Positions 14,501-28,026 of a stretch of 64,000 nucleotides of DNA are shown here, piece by piece. The stretch spans positions 806,001 through 870,000 of the forward strand of contig NW_027480492.1 in NCBI RefSeq assembly GCF_051401765.1, in the 5' to 3' direction. The position numbers and the translations under genes were made by a program. This DNA is from Calliopsis andreniformis (lineage: Eukaryota > Arthropoda > Insecta > Hymenoptera > Andrenidae). Position 1 is the first letter of the stretch. Each line of letters starts with the position of its first letter. The notes below the pieces were generated by a model. That model made no database searches. It was given only the letters and a program-made list of their open reading frames with translations, and was not told where the DNA came from.

Positions 14501-14588
14501 ATCCTCAATCATTAATCCTCAATCTTCAATAGTCAATCCTCAAACCTCAAACCTCAATTCTCAATACTCAACCATCAATCCTCAAATC
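11536..14588. repeat. Transition segment, second copy of the ~2.9 kb repeat
   Basis: This starts like the preceding segment and carries CATATG at 12,772 and the D' block (TCCTAG at 13,392), 620 bp apart. It matches 48.87-51.3 kb in the right part of the window at offsets 37,327 and 37,334, with the same 620 bp N-D' spacing (50,106 and 50,726). The right side has one copy of this segment where the left has two. From about 14.3 kb it grades into the first C-type unit. Confidence 0.8.
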
Positions 14589-14637
14589 TCAATGCTCAAT
14601 ATAATATCCTGAATTCTCCGGATTCTATACTGGAACC
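14589..14637. repeat. Landmark C
   Basis: TCAATATAATATCCTGAATT, then CTCCGGATTC and TATACTGGAACC. EcoRI at 14,611, and a TCCGGA palindrome with a CpG six bases on. Opens a C-type unit. Confidence 0.93.
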
Positions 14638-14920
14638 TCAATCCTCAACCCTCAGCCCTCATCCTCAATCCTCAATACTCAATCCTCAATCCTCAATATT
14701 CAATCCTCTATACTCAATCTTCAATCCTCAATCCTCAATCCTCAATCCTCAATCCTGAATCCTCAGTCATAAATCCTCAATCCTCAATACTCAATCGTTA
14801 ATCCTCAGTCCTCAATCCTCAATCCTCAATCCTCGCTCCTCAAACCTCAATCCTCAACCCTCAGTCCTCATCCTCAATGCTCAATCCTCAATCCTCAATC
14901 CTCAATCCTCAATCTTCAAT

Positions 14921-14950
14921 CCCCAATAATAAATTTCCAATCCTAGATCC
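14921..14950. repeat. D landmark (AATAATAAATTT block), first of 12
   Basis: A 30 bp AT-rich block with CCCCAATAATAAATTTCC and then TCCTAGATCC. It starts at 14,921, 18,516, 22,439, 25,692, 28,310, 32,233, 35,486, 52,869, 56,792, 59,417, 60,833 and 61,119. Eleven of the twelve lie exactly 310 bp after the EcoRI site of a C landmark, and the twelfth is the 286 bp duplicate. A related block D' (AATCAATCTCC then TCCTAGAT) has its TCCTAG at 13,392, 21,232, 24,541, 31,026, 34,335, 37,462, 38,642, 50,726, 55,585, 58,266 and 63,444. Confidence 0.93.
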
Positions 14951-17408
14951 TCAATCCCCAATCCTCAATCCTCAGACCTCAAACATCAATATTCAACCCT
15001 CAGTCCCCGTCCTCAATCCACAACCCTCAATCCTCAATCCTCAATCTTCAATCATCAATATTCAATCCTCAATCCTCAATCCTCAATTCTCAATCCTCAA
15101 TCCTCAATCCTCAATCTTCAATCCTCTAGCCTCAATCCTCAATCCTCAATCCACAATCTTCAATCCTCAATACTCAATCTTCAATCCCCAATCCTCAATT
15201 CTCAATCCTCAATCCTCAATGTTCAATACTCAATACTCAATCTTCAATCCTCAATCCTCAATCCTCAATACTCAATCTTCAATCTTCAGTCCTCAATACT
15301 CAATCCTCAATCTTCAATCCCCAATCCACAATCCTCAATTCTAAAGCCTCAATCCTCAATCCTCAGACCTCAAACATCAATATTCAACCCTCAGTCCTCG
15401 TCCTCAATCCACAACACTCAATCATCAGTCCTCAATATTCAATCATCAATTTTCAATCTTCAATCCTCAATCCTCAATCCTCAATCCTCAGTCCGCAATC
15501 CTCAATCTTCAATCCTCTACCCTCAATCCTCAATACTCAATCTTCAATCTTCAATCCTCAATGCTCAATCTTCAATCCTCAATCCTCAATCCTCAATCCT
15601 CAATCCTCAGTCTTCAATCCTCAATACTCAATCTTCAATCCTCAATCCTCAATCCTCAATCGTCAATCCTCATTCTTCAATCTTCAATACCCAATCTTCA
15701 ATCTTCTATCCTCAACCCTCAATCCTCAATCCTCAATCCTCAATCTTCATTATTCAATCCTCAATACCCAATCCTCAACCATCTGTCCTCAATCCTCAAT
15801 CCTCAATTCTCAATCTTCAATCCTGAATCGCCAGTCCTCAATCTTGAATCCTCAATGCTCAATCCTCAATCCTCTATCATGAATCCTCAATCCTCAATCC
15901 TCAATCCTCAATCCTCAATCCTCAATCCTCAATCCTCAATCCTGAGTCCTCAATCTTCAATCCTCAATACTCAATCTGCAATCCTCAATCCTCAATCCTC
16001 AATCCTCAATCCTCATTCTTCAATCCTCAATACCAAATCCTCAATTTTCAACCCTCAGTCCTCAATCATCAATTCTCAATCCTCAATCCTCAATCCTCAG
16101 GCCTCAAACATCAATATTCAACCCTCAGTCCTCGTCCTCAAACCACAACCCTCAATCGTCAAACCTCAATCCCCAATACTCAATCTTCAATGCTCAATCC
16201 TCAATCCTCAAACCTCAATCCTCTAACCTCAATCCTCAATCTTCAACCCTCAATCGTCAATCTTCAGTCCTCAATACTCAATCTTCAATTCTCAATCTTC
16301 AATCCTCAATCCCCAATCCTCAATCCTCAGTACTCAATCCTCAATCCTCAATCTTCAATCCTCAATACTCAATATTCAATCCTCAATCCTCAATCCTCAA
16401 TCCTCAATCATCAATCCTCAATCCTCAATCCTCAATCTTCAATCCTCAATCCTCAATCCTCAATCGTCAATCCTCATTCTTCAATCCTCAATACCCAATC
16501 CTCAATCGTCAATACTCAATCCTCAATCTTCAGTCCTCAATCCACAATCCTCAATTCTCAATCCTCAATCCTCAATCCTCAGACCTCAAACATCAATATT
16601 CAACCCTCAGTCCTCGTCCTCAATCCACAACCCTCAATCCTCTGTCCTCAATATTCAATTATCAATTTTCAATCTTCAATCCTCAATCCTCAATCCTCAA
16701 TCCTCAATCTTCAATCCTCAATCCACAATCCTCAATTCTCAATTCTCAATCCTCAATCCTCAGACCTCAAACATCAATATTCAACCATCAGTCCTCGTCC
16801 TCAATCCACAACCCTCAATCCTCAGTCCTCAATATTCAATCATCAATATTCAATCATCAATCCTCAATCCTCAATCCTCAATCCTCAATCCTCAGTCCTC
16901 AATCCTCAATCTTCAATCCTCAATCCTCAATCCTCAATACTCAATCTTCAATCTTCAATCCTCAATACTCAATCTTCAATCCTCAATCCTCAATCTTCAA
17001 TCCTCAATACTCAATCTTCAATATTCAATCCTCAATCCTCAATCCACAATCCTCAACCTTCAATACTCAATACTCAATCTTCAATCCACAATCCTCAACC
17101 CTCAATCCTCAATCCTCAATCCTCAATCCTCAATATTCAATCCTCAATACTCAATCTTCAATCATCAATCCTCAATCCTCAATCCTCAGTCGTCAATCCT
17201 CAGTCATCAATCCTCAATCTTCAATACACAATCGTCAATCCTTAGTCCTCAATCCTCAATCCCCAATCCTCGTTCCTCAAACCTCAATCCTCAACCCTCA
17301 GCCTTCATCCTCAATTCTCAATTCTCAATCCTCAATCCTCAATACTCAATATTCAACACTCAACCCTCAACCATCAATCCACAATACTCAACCATCAATC
17401 CTCAATTC

Positions 17409-17548
17409 TCAATACTCAATAGAACATCCTGAATTCTGATGGTTCAATACTCAATCCAGAATATTCAATAATCAAATCTCAAACATCAAGCATCAATTCT
17501 CAACACTCAATCCTCAACACTCAGTCCTCTCTCTTCAATCCTACATCG
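17409..17548. repeat. Landmark A, TACATCG form
   Basis: GAATTC at 17,431, B landmark 322 bp downstream. Corresponds to 51,784 at offset 34,353. Confidence 0.93.
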
Positions 17549-17730
17549 TCAACCCTCAACCCTCAAGCGTCAATCCTCAATACTCAATCCTCAATCCTCA
17601 ATCCTCAACCATCAATCTTCAATCCTCCATACTCAATCTTAAATCCTCAATACTCAATCCTCAATCCTCTATCCTCAAACCTCAATACTCAATCCTCAAT
17701 CCTCAATACTCAACCACCAATCCTAAATTC

Positions 17731-17772
17731 TCAATGCTGAATAGAATATCCTGAATTCTCTGGATTCTATAC
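17731..17772. repeat. Landmark B
   Basis: GAATTC at 17,753 then TCTGGATTC. Followed 453 bp later by C 18,206, the same spacing as 52,106 to 52,559. Confidence 0.92.
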
Positions 17773-18183
17773 TCAAACCTCAATCCTCAACCTTCAGCCC
17801 TCATTCTCATTCCTCAATCCTCAATCTTCAATCCTCAATCCTCAATCCTCAATTCTCAATCCTCATCCTCAATCCTCAATCCTCAATCCTCGATCCTCAG
17901 TCATAAATCCTCAATCTTCAATACTCAATCGTCAATCCTCAATCCTCAATCCTCAATCCTCAATCCTCGATCCTCAAACCTCAAGCGTCAGTCCACAATA
18001 CTCAATCCTCAATCCTCAATCCTCAATCTTCAATCTTCAATCCTCAATACTCAATCTTCAATCCTCAATCCTCAATCCTCAATCCTCAATACTCAATCCT
18101 CAATCATTAATCCTCAATCTTCAATAGTCAATCCTCAAACCTCAAACCTCAATTCTCAATACTCAACCATCAATCCTCAAATC

Positions 18184-18232
18184 TCAATGCTCAATATAAT
18201 ATCCTGAATTCTCCGGATTCTATACTGGAACC
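18184..18232. repeat. Landmark C
   Basis: GAATTC at 18,206, TGGAACC form. Confidence 0.93.
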
Positions 18233-21200
18233 TCAATCCTCAACCCTCAGCCCTCATCCTCAATCCTCAATACTCAATCCTCAATCCTCAATATTCAATC
18301 CTCTATACTCAATCTTCAATCCTCAATCCTCAATCCTCAATCCTCAATCCTGAATCCTCAGTCATAAATCCTCAATCCTCAATACTCAATCGTTAATCCT
18401 CAGTCCTCAATCCTCAATCCTCAATCCTCGCTCCTCAAACCTCAATCCTCAACCCTCAGTCCTCATCCTCAATGCTCAATCCTCAATCCTCAATCCTCAA
18501 TCCTCAATCTTCAATCCCCAATAATAAATTTCCAATCCTAGATCCTCAATCCCCAATCCTCAATCCTCAGACCTCAAACATCAATATTCAACCCTCAGTC
18601 CCCGTCCTCAATCCACAACCCTCAATCCTCAATCCTCAATCTTCAATCATCAATATTCAATCCTCAATCCTCAATCCTCAATTCTCAATCCTCAATCCTC
18701 AATCCTCAATCTTCAATCCTCTAGCCTCAATCCTCAATCCTCAATCCACAATCTTCAATCCTCAATACTCAATCTTCAATCCCCAATCCTCAATTCTCAA
18801 TCCTCAATCCTCAATGTTCAATACTCAATACTCAATCTTCAATCCTCAATCCTCAATCCTCAATACTCAATCTTCAATCTTCAGTCCTCAATACTCAATC
18901 CTCAATCTTCAATCCCCAATCCACAATCCTCAATTCTAAACCCTCAATCCTCAATCCTCAGACCTCAAACATTAATATTCAACCCTCAGTCCTCGTCCTC
19001 AATCCACAACACTCAATCATCAGTCCTCAATATTCAATCATCAATTTTCAATCTTCAATCCTCAATCCTCAATCCTCAATCCTCAGTCCGCAATCCTCAA
19101 TCTTCAATCCTCTACCCTCAATCCTCAATACTCAATCTTCAATCTTCAATCCTCAATGCTCAATCTTCAATCCTCAATCCTCAATCCTCAATCCTCAATC
19201 CTCAGTCTTCAATCCTCAATACTCAATCTTCAATCCTCAATCCTCAATCCTCAATCGTCAATCCTCATTCTTCAATCTTCAATACCCAATCCTCAATCTT
19301 CTATCCTCAACCCTCAATCCTCAATCCTCAATCCTCAATCTTCATTATTCAATCCTCAATACCCAATCCTCAACCATCTGTCCTCAATCCTCAATCCTCA
19401 ATTCTGAATCTTCAATCCTGAATCGCCAGTCCTCAATCTTGAATCCTCAATGCTCAATCCTCAATCCTCTATCATGAATCCTCAATCCTCAATCCTCAAT
19501 CCTCAATCCTCAATCCTCAATCCTCAATCCTCAATCCTGAGTCCTCAATCTTCAATCCTCAATACTCAATCTGCAATCCTCAATCCTCAATCCTCAATCC
19601 TCAATCCTCATTCTTCAATCCTCAATACCAAATCCTCAATTTTCAACCCTCAGTCCTCAATCATCAATTCTCAATCCTCAATCCTCAATCCTCAGGCCTC
19701 AAACATCAATATTCAACCCTCAGTCCTCGTCCTCAAACCACAACCCTCAATCGTCAAACCTCAATCCCCAATACTCAATCTTCAATGCTCAATCCTCAAT
19801 CCTCAAACCTCAATCCTCAAACCTCAATCCTCAATCTTCAACCCTCAATCGTCAATCTTCAGTCCTCAATACTCAATCTTCAATTCTCAATCTTCAATCC
19901 TCAATCCCCAATCCTCAATCCTCAGTACTCAATCCTCAATCCTCAATCTTCAATCCTCAATACTCAATATTCAATCCTCAATCCTCAATCCTCAATCCTC
20001 AATCATCAATCCTCAATCCTCAATCCTCAATCTTCAATCCTCAATCCTCAATCCTCAATCGTCAATCCTCATTCTTCAATCCTCAATACCCAATCCTCAA
20101 TCGTCAATACTCAATCCTCAATCTTCAGTCCTCAATCCACAATCCTCAATTCTCAATCCTCAATCCTCAATCCTCAGACCTCAAACATCAATATTCAACC
20201 CTCAGTCCTCGTCCTCAATCCACAACCCTCAATCCTCTGTCCTCAATATTCAATTATCAATTTTCAATCTTCAATCCTCAATCCTCAATCCTCAATCCTC
20301 AGTCCTCAATCCTCAATCTTCAATCCTCAATCCTCAATCCTCAATACTCAATCTTCAATCTTCAATCCTCAATACTCAATCTTCAATCCTCAATCCTCAA
20401 TCCTCAATCCTCAATACTCAATCTTCAATCCTCAATACTCAATCTTCAATCCTCAATCCTCAATCCTCAATCGTCAATCCTCATTCTTCAATCCTCAATA
20501 CCCAATCCTCAATTTTCAATCCTCAATCCTCAATCCTCAATCCTCAATACTCAATCCTCATTCTTCAATCCTCAATACCCAATCCTCAATCATATGTGCT
20601 CAATCCTCAATCCTCAATTCTCAATCCTCAATCCTCAGTCCTCAGTCCTCAAACCTCAATCCTCAACCCTCATCCCTCATCCTCCATCCTCAATCCTCAA
20701 TCCTCAATCCTCAATCTTCAATCCCCAATACTCAATCTTCAATCCTCGATCCTCAATCCTCAATCCTCAACCCTCAATCCTCAGGCATCAATACTCAATC
20801 TTCAATACTGAATCCTCAATCCTCAACCCTCAATCCTCAATCTTCAATCCTCAATCCTCAATCCTCAACCTTCAATCCTCAATACTCAATCTGGAATCCT
20901 CAATCCTCAAACCTCAATCCTCAATCCTCATTCTTCAATCCTCTATACCCAATCCTCAATCTTCAATCCTTAATCCTCAATCCTCAATTCTCCATCCTCA
21001 ATACTCAATCTTCAATCCTCAATACTCACTCCTAAATCCTCAATCCTCAATCTTCAATCATCAATACTCAATCCTCAATCCTCAATCCTCAGGCATCAAT
21101 ACTCAATCCTCAACCATCAATCCTCATTCCTCAACCCTCGATCCTCAACCCTCAGTCCTCATACTCAATTCTCAATTCTCAATCCTCAATCCTCAATCAT

Positions 21201-22106
21201 CAATCTTCAATCCTCAATAATCAATCTCCAATCCTAGATACTCAATCCCCAATCTTCGATCCTTAATCCTCAATCTTCAATCCTCAATCCCCAGTACTCA
21301 ATCTTCAATCCTCAATGCTCAATCCTCAATCCTCAATCCTCAGTCCTCAATCCTCAATCCTCAATCCTCAAACCTCAATCCTCAACCGTCACTCCTCATT
21401 CTCCATTCTCAATTCTCAATTCTCAATCCTCAATCCTCAATCTTCAATCCCCAATACTCAATGTTCAATCCTCAACCTTCAATCCTCAATACTCAATCTG
21501 CAATCCTCAATCCTCAAACCTCAATCCTCAATCATCATTCTTCAATCCTCAATACCCAATCCTCAATCTTCAATCCTCAATCCACAATCCTCAATTCTCA
21601 ATCCTCAATCCTCAATCCTCAGACCTCAAACATCAATATTCAACCCTCAGTCCTCGACCTCAATCCACAACCCTCAATCCTCAGTCCTCAATATTCAATC
21701 ATCAATTTTCAATCTTCAATCCTCAATCCTCTATCCTCAATCCTCAGTCCTCAATCCTCAATCTTCAATCCTCAATCCTCATTCCTCAATACTCAATCTT
21801 CAATCTTCAATCCTCAATACTCAATCCTCAATCTTCAATCCTCAATCCACAATCCTCAATTCTCAATCCTCAATCCTCAATCCTCAGACCTCAAACATCA
21901 ATATTCAACCATCAGTCCTCGTCCTCAATCCACAATCCTCAATCCTCAATCTTCAATCTTCAATCCTCAATACTCAATCTTCAATCCTCAATCCTCAATC
22001 CTCAATCCTCAATACTCAATCCTCAATCATTAATCCTCAATCTTCAATAGTCAATCCTCAAACCTCAAACCTCAATTCTCAATACTCAACCATCAATCCT
22101 CAAATC
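18184..22106. repeat. C-type higher-order unit, long form, 3,923 bp
   Basis: Landmarks are C 18,206, D 18,516, N (CATATG) 20,591 and D' 21,232. The N-D' spacing is 641 bp, which defines the long form. The same unit with identical spacings recurs at 27,978-31,900 (offset 9,794) and 52,537-56,459 (offset 34,353). 3,923 is not a multiple of 7 because the unit contains 6 bp words. Confidence 0.92.
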
Positions 22107-22155
22107 TCAATGCTCAATATAATATCCTGAATTCTCCGGATTCTATACAGGAACC
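22107..22155. repeat. Landmark C
   Basis: GAATTC at 22,129, ACAGGAACC form, shared with 31,923 and 56,482. Confidence 0.93.
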
Positions 22156-25100
22156 TCAATCCTCAACCCTCAGCCCTCATCCTCAATCCTCAATACTCAA
22201 TCCTCAATCCTCAATATTCAATCCTCTATACTCAATCTTCAATCCTCAATCCTCAATCCTCAATCCTCAATCCTGAATCCTCAGTCATAAATCCTCAATC
22301 CTCAATACTCAATCGTTAATCCTCAGTCCTCAATCCTCAATCCTCAATCCTCGCTCCTCAAACCTCAATCCTCAACCCTCAGTCCTCATCCTCAATGCTC
22401 AATCCTCAATCCTCAATCCTCAATCCTCAATCTTCAATCCCCAATAATAAATTTCCAATCCTAGATCCTCAATCCCCAATCCTCAATCCTCAGACCTCAA
22501 ACATCAATATTCAACCCTCAGTCCCCGTCCTCAATCCACAACCCTCAATCCTCAATCCTCAATCTTCAATCATCAATATTCAATCCTCAATCCTCAATCC
22601 TCAATTCTCAATCCTCAATCCTCAATCCTCAATCTTCAATCCTCTAGCCTCAATCCTCAATCCTCAATCCACAATCTTCAATCCTCAATACTCAATCTTC
22701 AATCCCCAATCCTCAATTCTCAATCCTCAATCCTCAATGTTCAATACTCAATACTCAATCTTCAATCCTCAATCCTCAATCCTCATTACTCAATCTTCAA
22801 TCTTCAGTCTTCAATACTCAATCCTCAATCTTCAATCCCCAATCCACAATCCTCAATTCTAAACCCTCAATCCTCAATCCTCAGACCTCAAACATCAATA
22901 TTCAACCCTCAGTCCTCGTCCTCAATCCACAACACTCAATCATCAGTCCTCAATATTCAATCATCAATTTTCAATCTTCAATCCTCAATCCTCAATCCTC
23001 AATCCTCAGTCCTCAATCCTCAATCTTCAATCCTCTACCCTCAATCCTCAATACTCAATCTTCAATCTTCAATCCTCAATACTCAATCTTCAATCCTCAA
23101 TCCTCAATCCTCAATCCTCAATCCTCAGTCTTCAATCCTCAATACTCAATCTTCAATCCTCAATCCTCAATCCTCAATCGTCAATCCTCATTCTTCAATC
23201 TTCAATACCCAATCCTCAATCTTCTATCCTCAACCCTCAATCCCCAATCCTCAATCCTCAATCTTCATTATTCAACCCTCAATACCCAATCCTCAACCAT
23301 CTGTCCTCAATCCTCAATCCTCAATTCTCAATCTTCAATCCTGAATCGCCAGTCCTCAATCTTGAATCCTCAATGCTCAATCCTCAATCCTCTATCATGA
23401 ATCCTCAATCCTCAATCCTCAATCCTCAATCCTCAATCCTCAATCCTCAATCCTCAATCCTGAGTCCTCAATCTTCAATCCTCAATACTCAATCTGCAAT
23501 CCTCAATCCTCAATCCTCAATCCTCAATCCTCATTCTTCAATCCTCAATACCAAATCCTCAATTTTCAACCCTCAGTCCTCAATCATCAATTCTCAATCC
23601 TCAATCCTCAATCCTCAGGCCTCAAACATCAATATTCAACCCTCAGTCCTCGTCCTCAAACCACAACCCTCAATCGTCAAACCTCAATCCCCAATACTCA
23701 ATCTTCAATGCTCAATCCTCAATCCTCAAACCTCAATCCTCAATCCTCAATCCTCAATCTTCAATCCTCAATCGTCAATCTTCAGTCCTCAATACTCAAT
23801 CTTCAATTCTCAATCTTCAATCCTCAATCCCCAATCCTCAATCCTCAGTACTCAATCCTCAATCCTCAATCTTCAATCCTCAATACTCAATATTCAATCC
23901 TCAATCCTCAATCCTCAATCCTCAATCGTCAATCCTCATTCTTCAATCCTCAATACCCAATCCTCAATCGTCAATACTCAATCCTCAATCTTCAGTCCTC
24001 AATCCACAATCCTCAATTCTCAATCCACAATCCTCAATCCTCAGACCTCAAACATCAATATTCAACCCTCAGTCCTCGTCCTCAATCCACAACCCTCAAT
24101 CCTCAGTCCTCAATATTCAATTATCAATTTTCAATCTTCAATCCTCAATCCTCAATCCTCAATCCTCAGTCCTCAATCCTCAATCTTCAATCCTCAATCC
24201 TCAATCCTCAATACTCAATCTTCAATCTTCAATCCTCAATACTCAATCTTCAATCCTCAATCCTCAATCCTCAATCCTCAATACTCAATCTTCAATCCTC
24301 AATACTCAATCTTCAATCCTCAATCCTCAATCCTCAATCGTCAATCCTCATTCTTCAATCCTCAATACCCAATCCTCAATTTTCAATCCTCAATCCTCAA
24401 TCCTCAATCCTCAATACTCAATCCTCATTCTTCAATCCTCAATACCCAATCCTCAATCATGTGTGCTCAATCCTCAATCCTCAATTCTCAATCCTCAATC
24501 CTCAATCATCAATCTTCAATCCTCAATAATCAATCTCCAATCCTAGATACTCAATCCCCAATCTTCGATCCTTAATCCTCAATCTTCAATCCTCAATCCC
24601 CAGTACTCAATCTTCAATCCTCAATGCTCAATCCTCAATCCTCAATCCTCAGTCCTCAATCCTCAATCCTCAATCCTCAAACCTCAATCCTCAACTGTCA
24701 CTCCTCATTCTCCATTCTCAATTCTCAATTCTCAATCCTCAATCCTCAATCTTCAATCCCCAATACTCAATGTTCAATCCTCAACCTTCAATCCTCAATA
24801 CTCAATCTGCAATCCTCAATCCTCAAACCTCAATCCTCAATCATCATTCTTCAATCCTCAATACCCAATCCTCAATCTTCAATCCTCAATCCACAATCCT
24901 CAATTGTCAATCCTCAACCCTCAATCCTCAGACCTCAAACATCAATATTCAACCCTCAGTCCTCGACCTCAATCCACAACCCTCAATCCTCAGTCCTCAA
25001 TATTCAATCCTCAATTCTCAATCCTCAATTCTCAATCCTCATCCTCAATCCTCAATCCTCAATCCTCGATCCTCAGTCATAAATCCTCAATCTTCAATAC

Positions 25101-25359
25101 TCAATCGTCAATCCTCAATCCTCAATCCTCAATGCTCAATCCTCGATCCTCAAACCTCAAGCGTCAGTCCTCAATACTCAATCCTCAATCCTCAATCCTC
25201 AATCTTCAATCTTCAATCCTCAATACTCAATCTTCAATCCTCAATCCTCAATCCTCAATCCTCAATACTCAATCCTCAATCATTAATCCTCAATCTTCAA
25301 TACTCAATCCTCAAACCTCAAACCTCAATTCTCAATACTCAACCATCAATCCTCAAATC
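22107..25359. repeat. C-type higher-order unit, short form, 3,253 bp
   Basis: Landmarks are C 22,129, D 22,439, a variant N (CATGTG instead of CATATG) at 24,458, and D' 24,541. N-D' spacing is only 83 bp, so 558 bp present in the long form are missing. Two further 56 bp (eight heptamers) differences lie before N and after D'. The unit recurs at 31,901-35,153 with the same CATGTG variant. Confidence 0.92.
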
Positions 25360-25408
25360 TCAATGCTCAATATAATATCCTGAATTCTCCGGATTCTATA
25401 CTGGATCC
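25360..25408. repeat. Landmark C with BamHI site
   Basis: GAATTC at 25,382, and ACTGGATCC ending at 25,408, shared with 35,176, 59,107 and 60,523. Confidence 0.93.
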
Positions 25409-26308
25409 TCAATCCTCAACCCTCAGCCCTCATCCTCAATCCTCAATACTCAATCCTCAATCCTCAATATTCAATCCTCTATACTCAATCTTCAATCCTC
25501 AATCCTCAATCCTCAATCCTCAATCCTGAATCCTCAGTCATAAATCCTCAATCCTCAATACTCAATCGTTAATCCTCAGTCCTCAATCCCCAATCCTCAA
25601 TCCTCGCTCCTCAAACCTCAATCCTCAACCCTCAGTCCTCATCCTCAATGATCAATCCTCAATTCTCCATCCTCAATCCTCAATCTTCAATCCCCAATAA
25701 TAAATTTCCAATCCTAGATCCTCAATCCCCAATCCTCAATCCTTAATCCTCAATCTTCAATCCTCAATACTCGATCTTCAATCCTCAATACTCAATCTGC
25801 AATTCTCAATACTCAATCCTCAATCCTCAATCCTCATTCTTCAATCCTCAATACCCAATCCTCAATCTTCAATCGTCAATTCTCAATCCTCAATCCTCAA
25901 TCCTCAATCTTCAATCCTCAATCCTCAATCCTCAATCCTCAATCCACAATCTTCAATCCTCAATACTCAATCTTCAATCCCCAATCCTCAATTCTCAATC
26001 CTCAATCCTCAATGTTCAATACTCAATACTCAATCTTCAATCCTCAATCCTCAATCCTCAATCCTCAATCCTCAATACTCATTCTTCAATCCTCAACACC
26101 CAACCCTCAATCTTAAATCCTCAATCCTCAATTCGCAATCCTCAATCCTCAATCCTCAGACCTCAAGTATCAATACTCAATCCTCAGTCCTCGTCCTCAA
26201 TACACAACCCTCAATCATCAATCCTCAATCATCAATCCTCAATCTTCAATACTCAATCCTCAATCCTCAATCCTCAATCCTCAATACCCAACCATCAATC
26301 CTAAATTC

Positions 26309-26350
26309 TCAAGGCTCAATAGAATATCCTGAATTTTCAGGGTTCTATAC
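26309..26350. repeat. Landmark B, EcoRI site lost
   Basis: GAATTT at 26,331, preceded by TCAAGGCTC. Both changes are shared with its 9,794 bp copy. Confidence 0.92.
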
Positions 26351-27258
26351 TCAAACTTCAATCCTCAACCCTCAGACCTCATTCTCAATCCTCAATCCTC
26401 AATCCTCGAAATTCAATCCCCAATACTCAATCTTCAATCCTCAATCCTCAATCTTCAATACTCAATACTCAATCTTCAATCCTCAATCCTCTATCCTCAA
26501 TCCTCAATCCTCAATCTTCAATCCTCAATACTCAATCTTCAATCCTCAATTCTCAATCCTCAATCGTCAATCCTCATTCTTCAGTCTTCAATACCCAATC
26601 CTCAATCTTCAATCCTCAATCCTCAATCCTCAATCCTCAATCCTAAATGTTCAATCCGCAATACCCAGTCCTCAATCGTCAATCCTCAATCCCCAATCCT
26701 CAATCTTCAATTCTCAACCCTCAATCCTCAATCCTCAATCCTCAATACTCAATCCTCAATCTTCAATCCTCAATCCTCAATCCTCAATCCTCAATCCTCA
26801 ATCTTCAATCCTCAGTACTCAATCTGCAATCTTCAATCCTCAATCCTCAATCCTCAATACTCATTCTTCAATACTGAATACCCAATACTCAATCATCAAT
26901 CCTCAATCCTCAATCCTCAATCCTCGATTCTCAATCCTCAATCCTCAATCCTCAGACCATAAACATCAATATTCAACCCTCGGTCCTCGTCCTCAATCCA
27001 CAACCCTCAATACTCAATCCTCAATCTTCAATCATCAATATTCAATATTCAATCCTCAATCCTCAAAACTCAATCCTCAATCCTCAATCCTCAATCCTCA
27101 ATCTTTAATCCTCAATCCTCAATACTCAATCTTCAATCTTCAATCCTCAATACTCAATTCTCAATCCTCGATCCTCAATCCTCAATCATCAATCCTCAAT
27201 CTTCAATACTCAATCCTCAATCCTCAATCCTCAATACTCAACCATCAATCCTAAATTC

Positions 27259-27300
27259 TCAATGCTCAATAGAATATCCTGAATTCTCAGGATGCTATAC
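27259..27300. repeat. Landmark B, GATGC form
   Basis: GAATTC at 27,281 then TCAGGATGCTATAC, followed by AACCCCTAGCC. Same form as 38,054 and 39,828. Confidence 0.92.
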
Positions 27301-27977
27301 TCAAACCTCAATCCTCAACCCCTAGCCCTCATTCTCAATCCTCAATCCTCAATCCTCAATATTCAATCTCCAATACTCAATCTTCAATCCTCAATCCTCA
27401 AACCTCAATCCTCAATCCTCAATCCTCAGTCATAAATCCTCAATCTTCAATACTCAATCGTCAATCCTCAGTCCTCAATCCTCAATCCTCAATCCTCGTT
27501 CCTCAAACTTCAATCCTCAATCCTCAATCCTCAATATTCAATCTCCAATACTCAATCATCAATCCTCAATCCTCAACCGTCAGTCCTCGTCCTCAATCCT
27601 CAACCCTCAATCCTCAATCCTCAATCTTCAATCTTCAATACTCAATCTTCAATCCTCAATACTCAATCCTCAATCCTCAATCCTCGATCCTCAGTCATAA
27701 ATCCTCAATCTTCAATACTCAATCGTCAATCCTCAATCCTCAATCCTCAATCCTCAATCCTCGATCCTCAAACCTCAAGCGTCAGTCCACAATACTCAAT
27801 CCTCAATCCTCAATCCTCAATCTTCAATCTTCAATCCTCAATACTCAATCTTCAATCCTCAATCCTCAATCCTCAATCCTCAATACTCAATCCTCAATCA
27901 TTAATCCTCAATCTTCAATAGTCAATCCTCAAACCTCAAACCTCAATTCTCAATACTCAACCATCAATCCTCAAATC

Positions 27978-28026
27978 TCAATGCTCAATACAATATCCTG
28001 AATTCTCCGGATTCTATACTGGAACC
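27978..28026. repeat. Landmark C
   Basis: GAATTC at 28,000, with ATACAAT instead of ATATAAT upstream. Confidence 0.93.

Larger units (their letters stand above)
14589..18183. repeat. C-type higher-order unit, 3,595 bp, hybrid with A-B pair
   Basis: The unit runs from one C landmark to the next. The C EcoRI site is at 14,611 and the D block at 14,921, the usual 310 bp. Its first ~2.1 kb matches the next unit at a constant 3,595 bp offset (15,561/19,156; 16,190/19,785). Its last part instead carries an A landmark (17,431) and a B landmark (17,753) and lacks the N block. It therefore looks like a C unit whose right half was replaced by A/B-zone sequence of the 10.7-11.1 kb type. Confidence 0.85.
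17875..27668. repeat. 9,794 bp segment, first tandem copy
   Basis: Landmarks C 18,206, 22,129, 25,382, D 18,516, 22,439, 25,692, N 20,591, 24,458 and B 26,331 all recur exactly 9,794 bp downstream. The match starts near 17,875/27,669, just before the words TCGATCCTCAGTCATAAATC. By eye I noticed only about a dozen scattered substitutions between copies (for example T at 19,810 against A at 29,604; C at 21,494 against G at 31,288), plus a two-heptamer length difference near 26.77/36.57 kb. This count is not exhaustive. Confidence 0.93.
25360..27977. repeat. C-type unit, truncated, merging into B-landmark sequence
   Basis: C is at 25,382, here with TGGATCC instead of TGGAACC just downstream, and D is at 25,692. 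After that the unit lacks N and D' and instead carries two B landmarks (26,331 with GAATTT, and 27,281). Around 27,669 it passes into the next long unit. From 27,140 to 27,668 it matches 37.9-38.44 kb (offset 10,773) instead of the 36.93 kb region, showing that about 965 bp are missing here or inserted in the other copy. Confidence 0.85.

Noticed and set aside
14589..14637. TATAAT-like word in landmark C as a promoter
   Set aside because: ATATAATATCC resembles a -10 element only by composition. There is no -35 partner or coding sequence, and it recurs in every C unit.
14921..14950. AATAAA in the D block as a polyadenylation signal
   Set aside because: The hexamer is present, but there is no gene upstream and the block is simply repeated with the satellite unit at a fixed distance.
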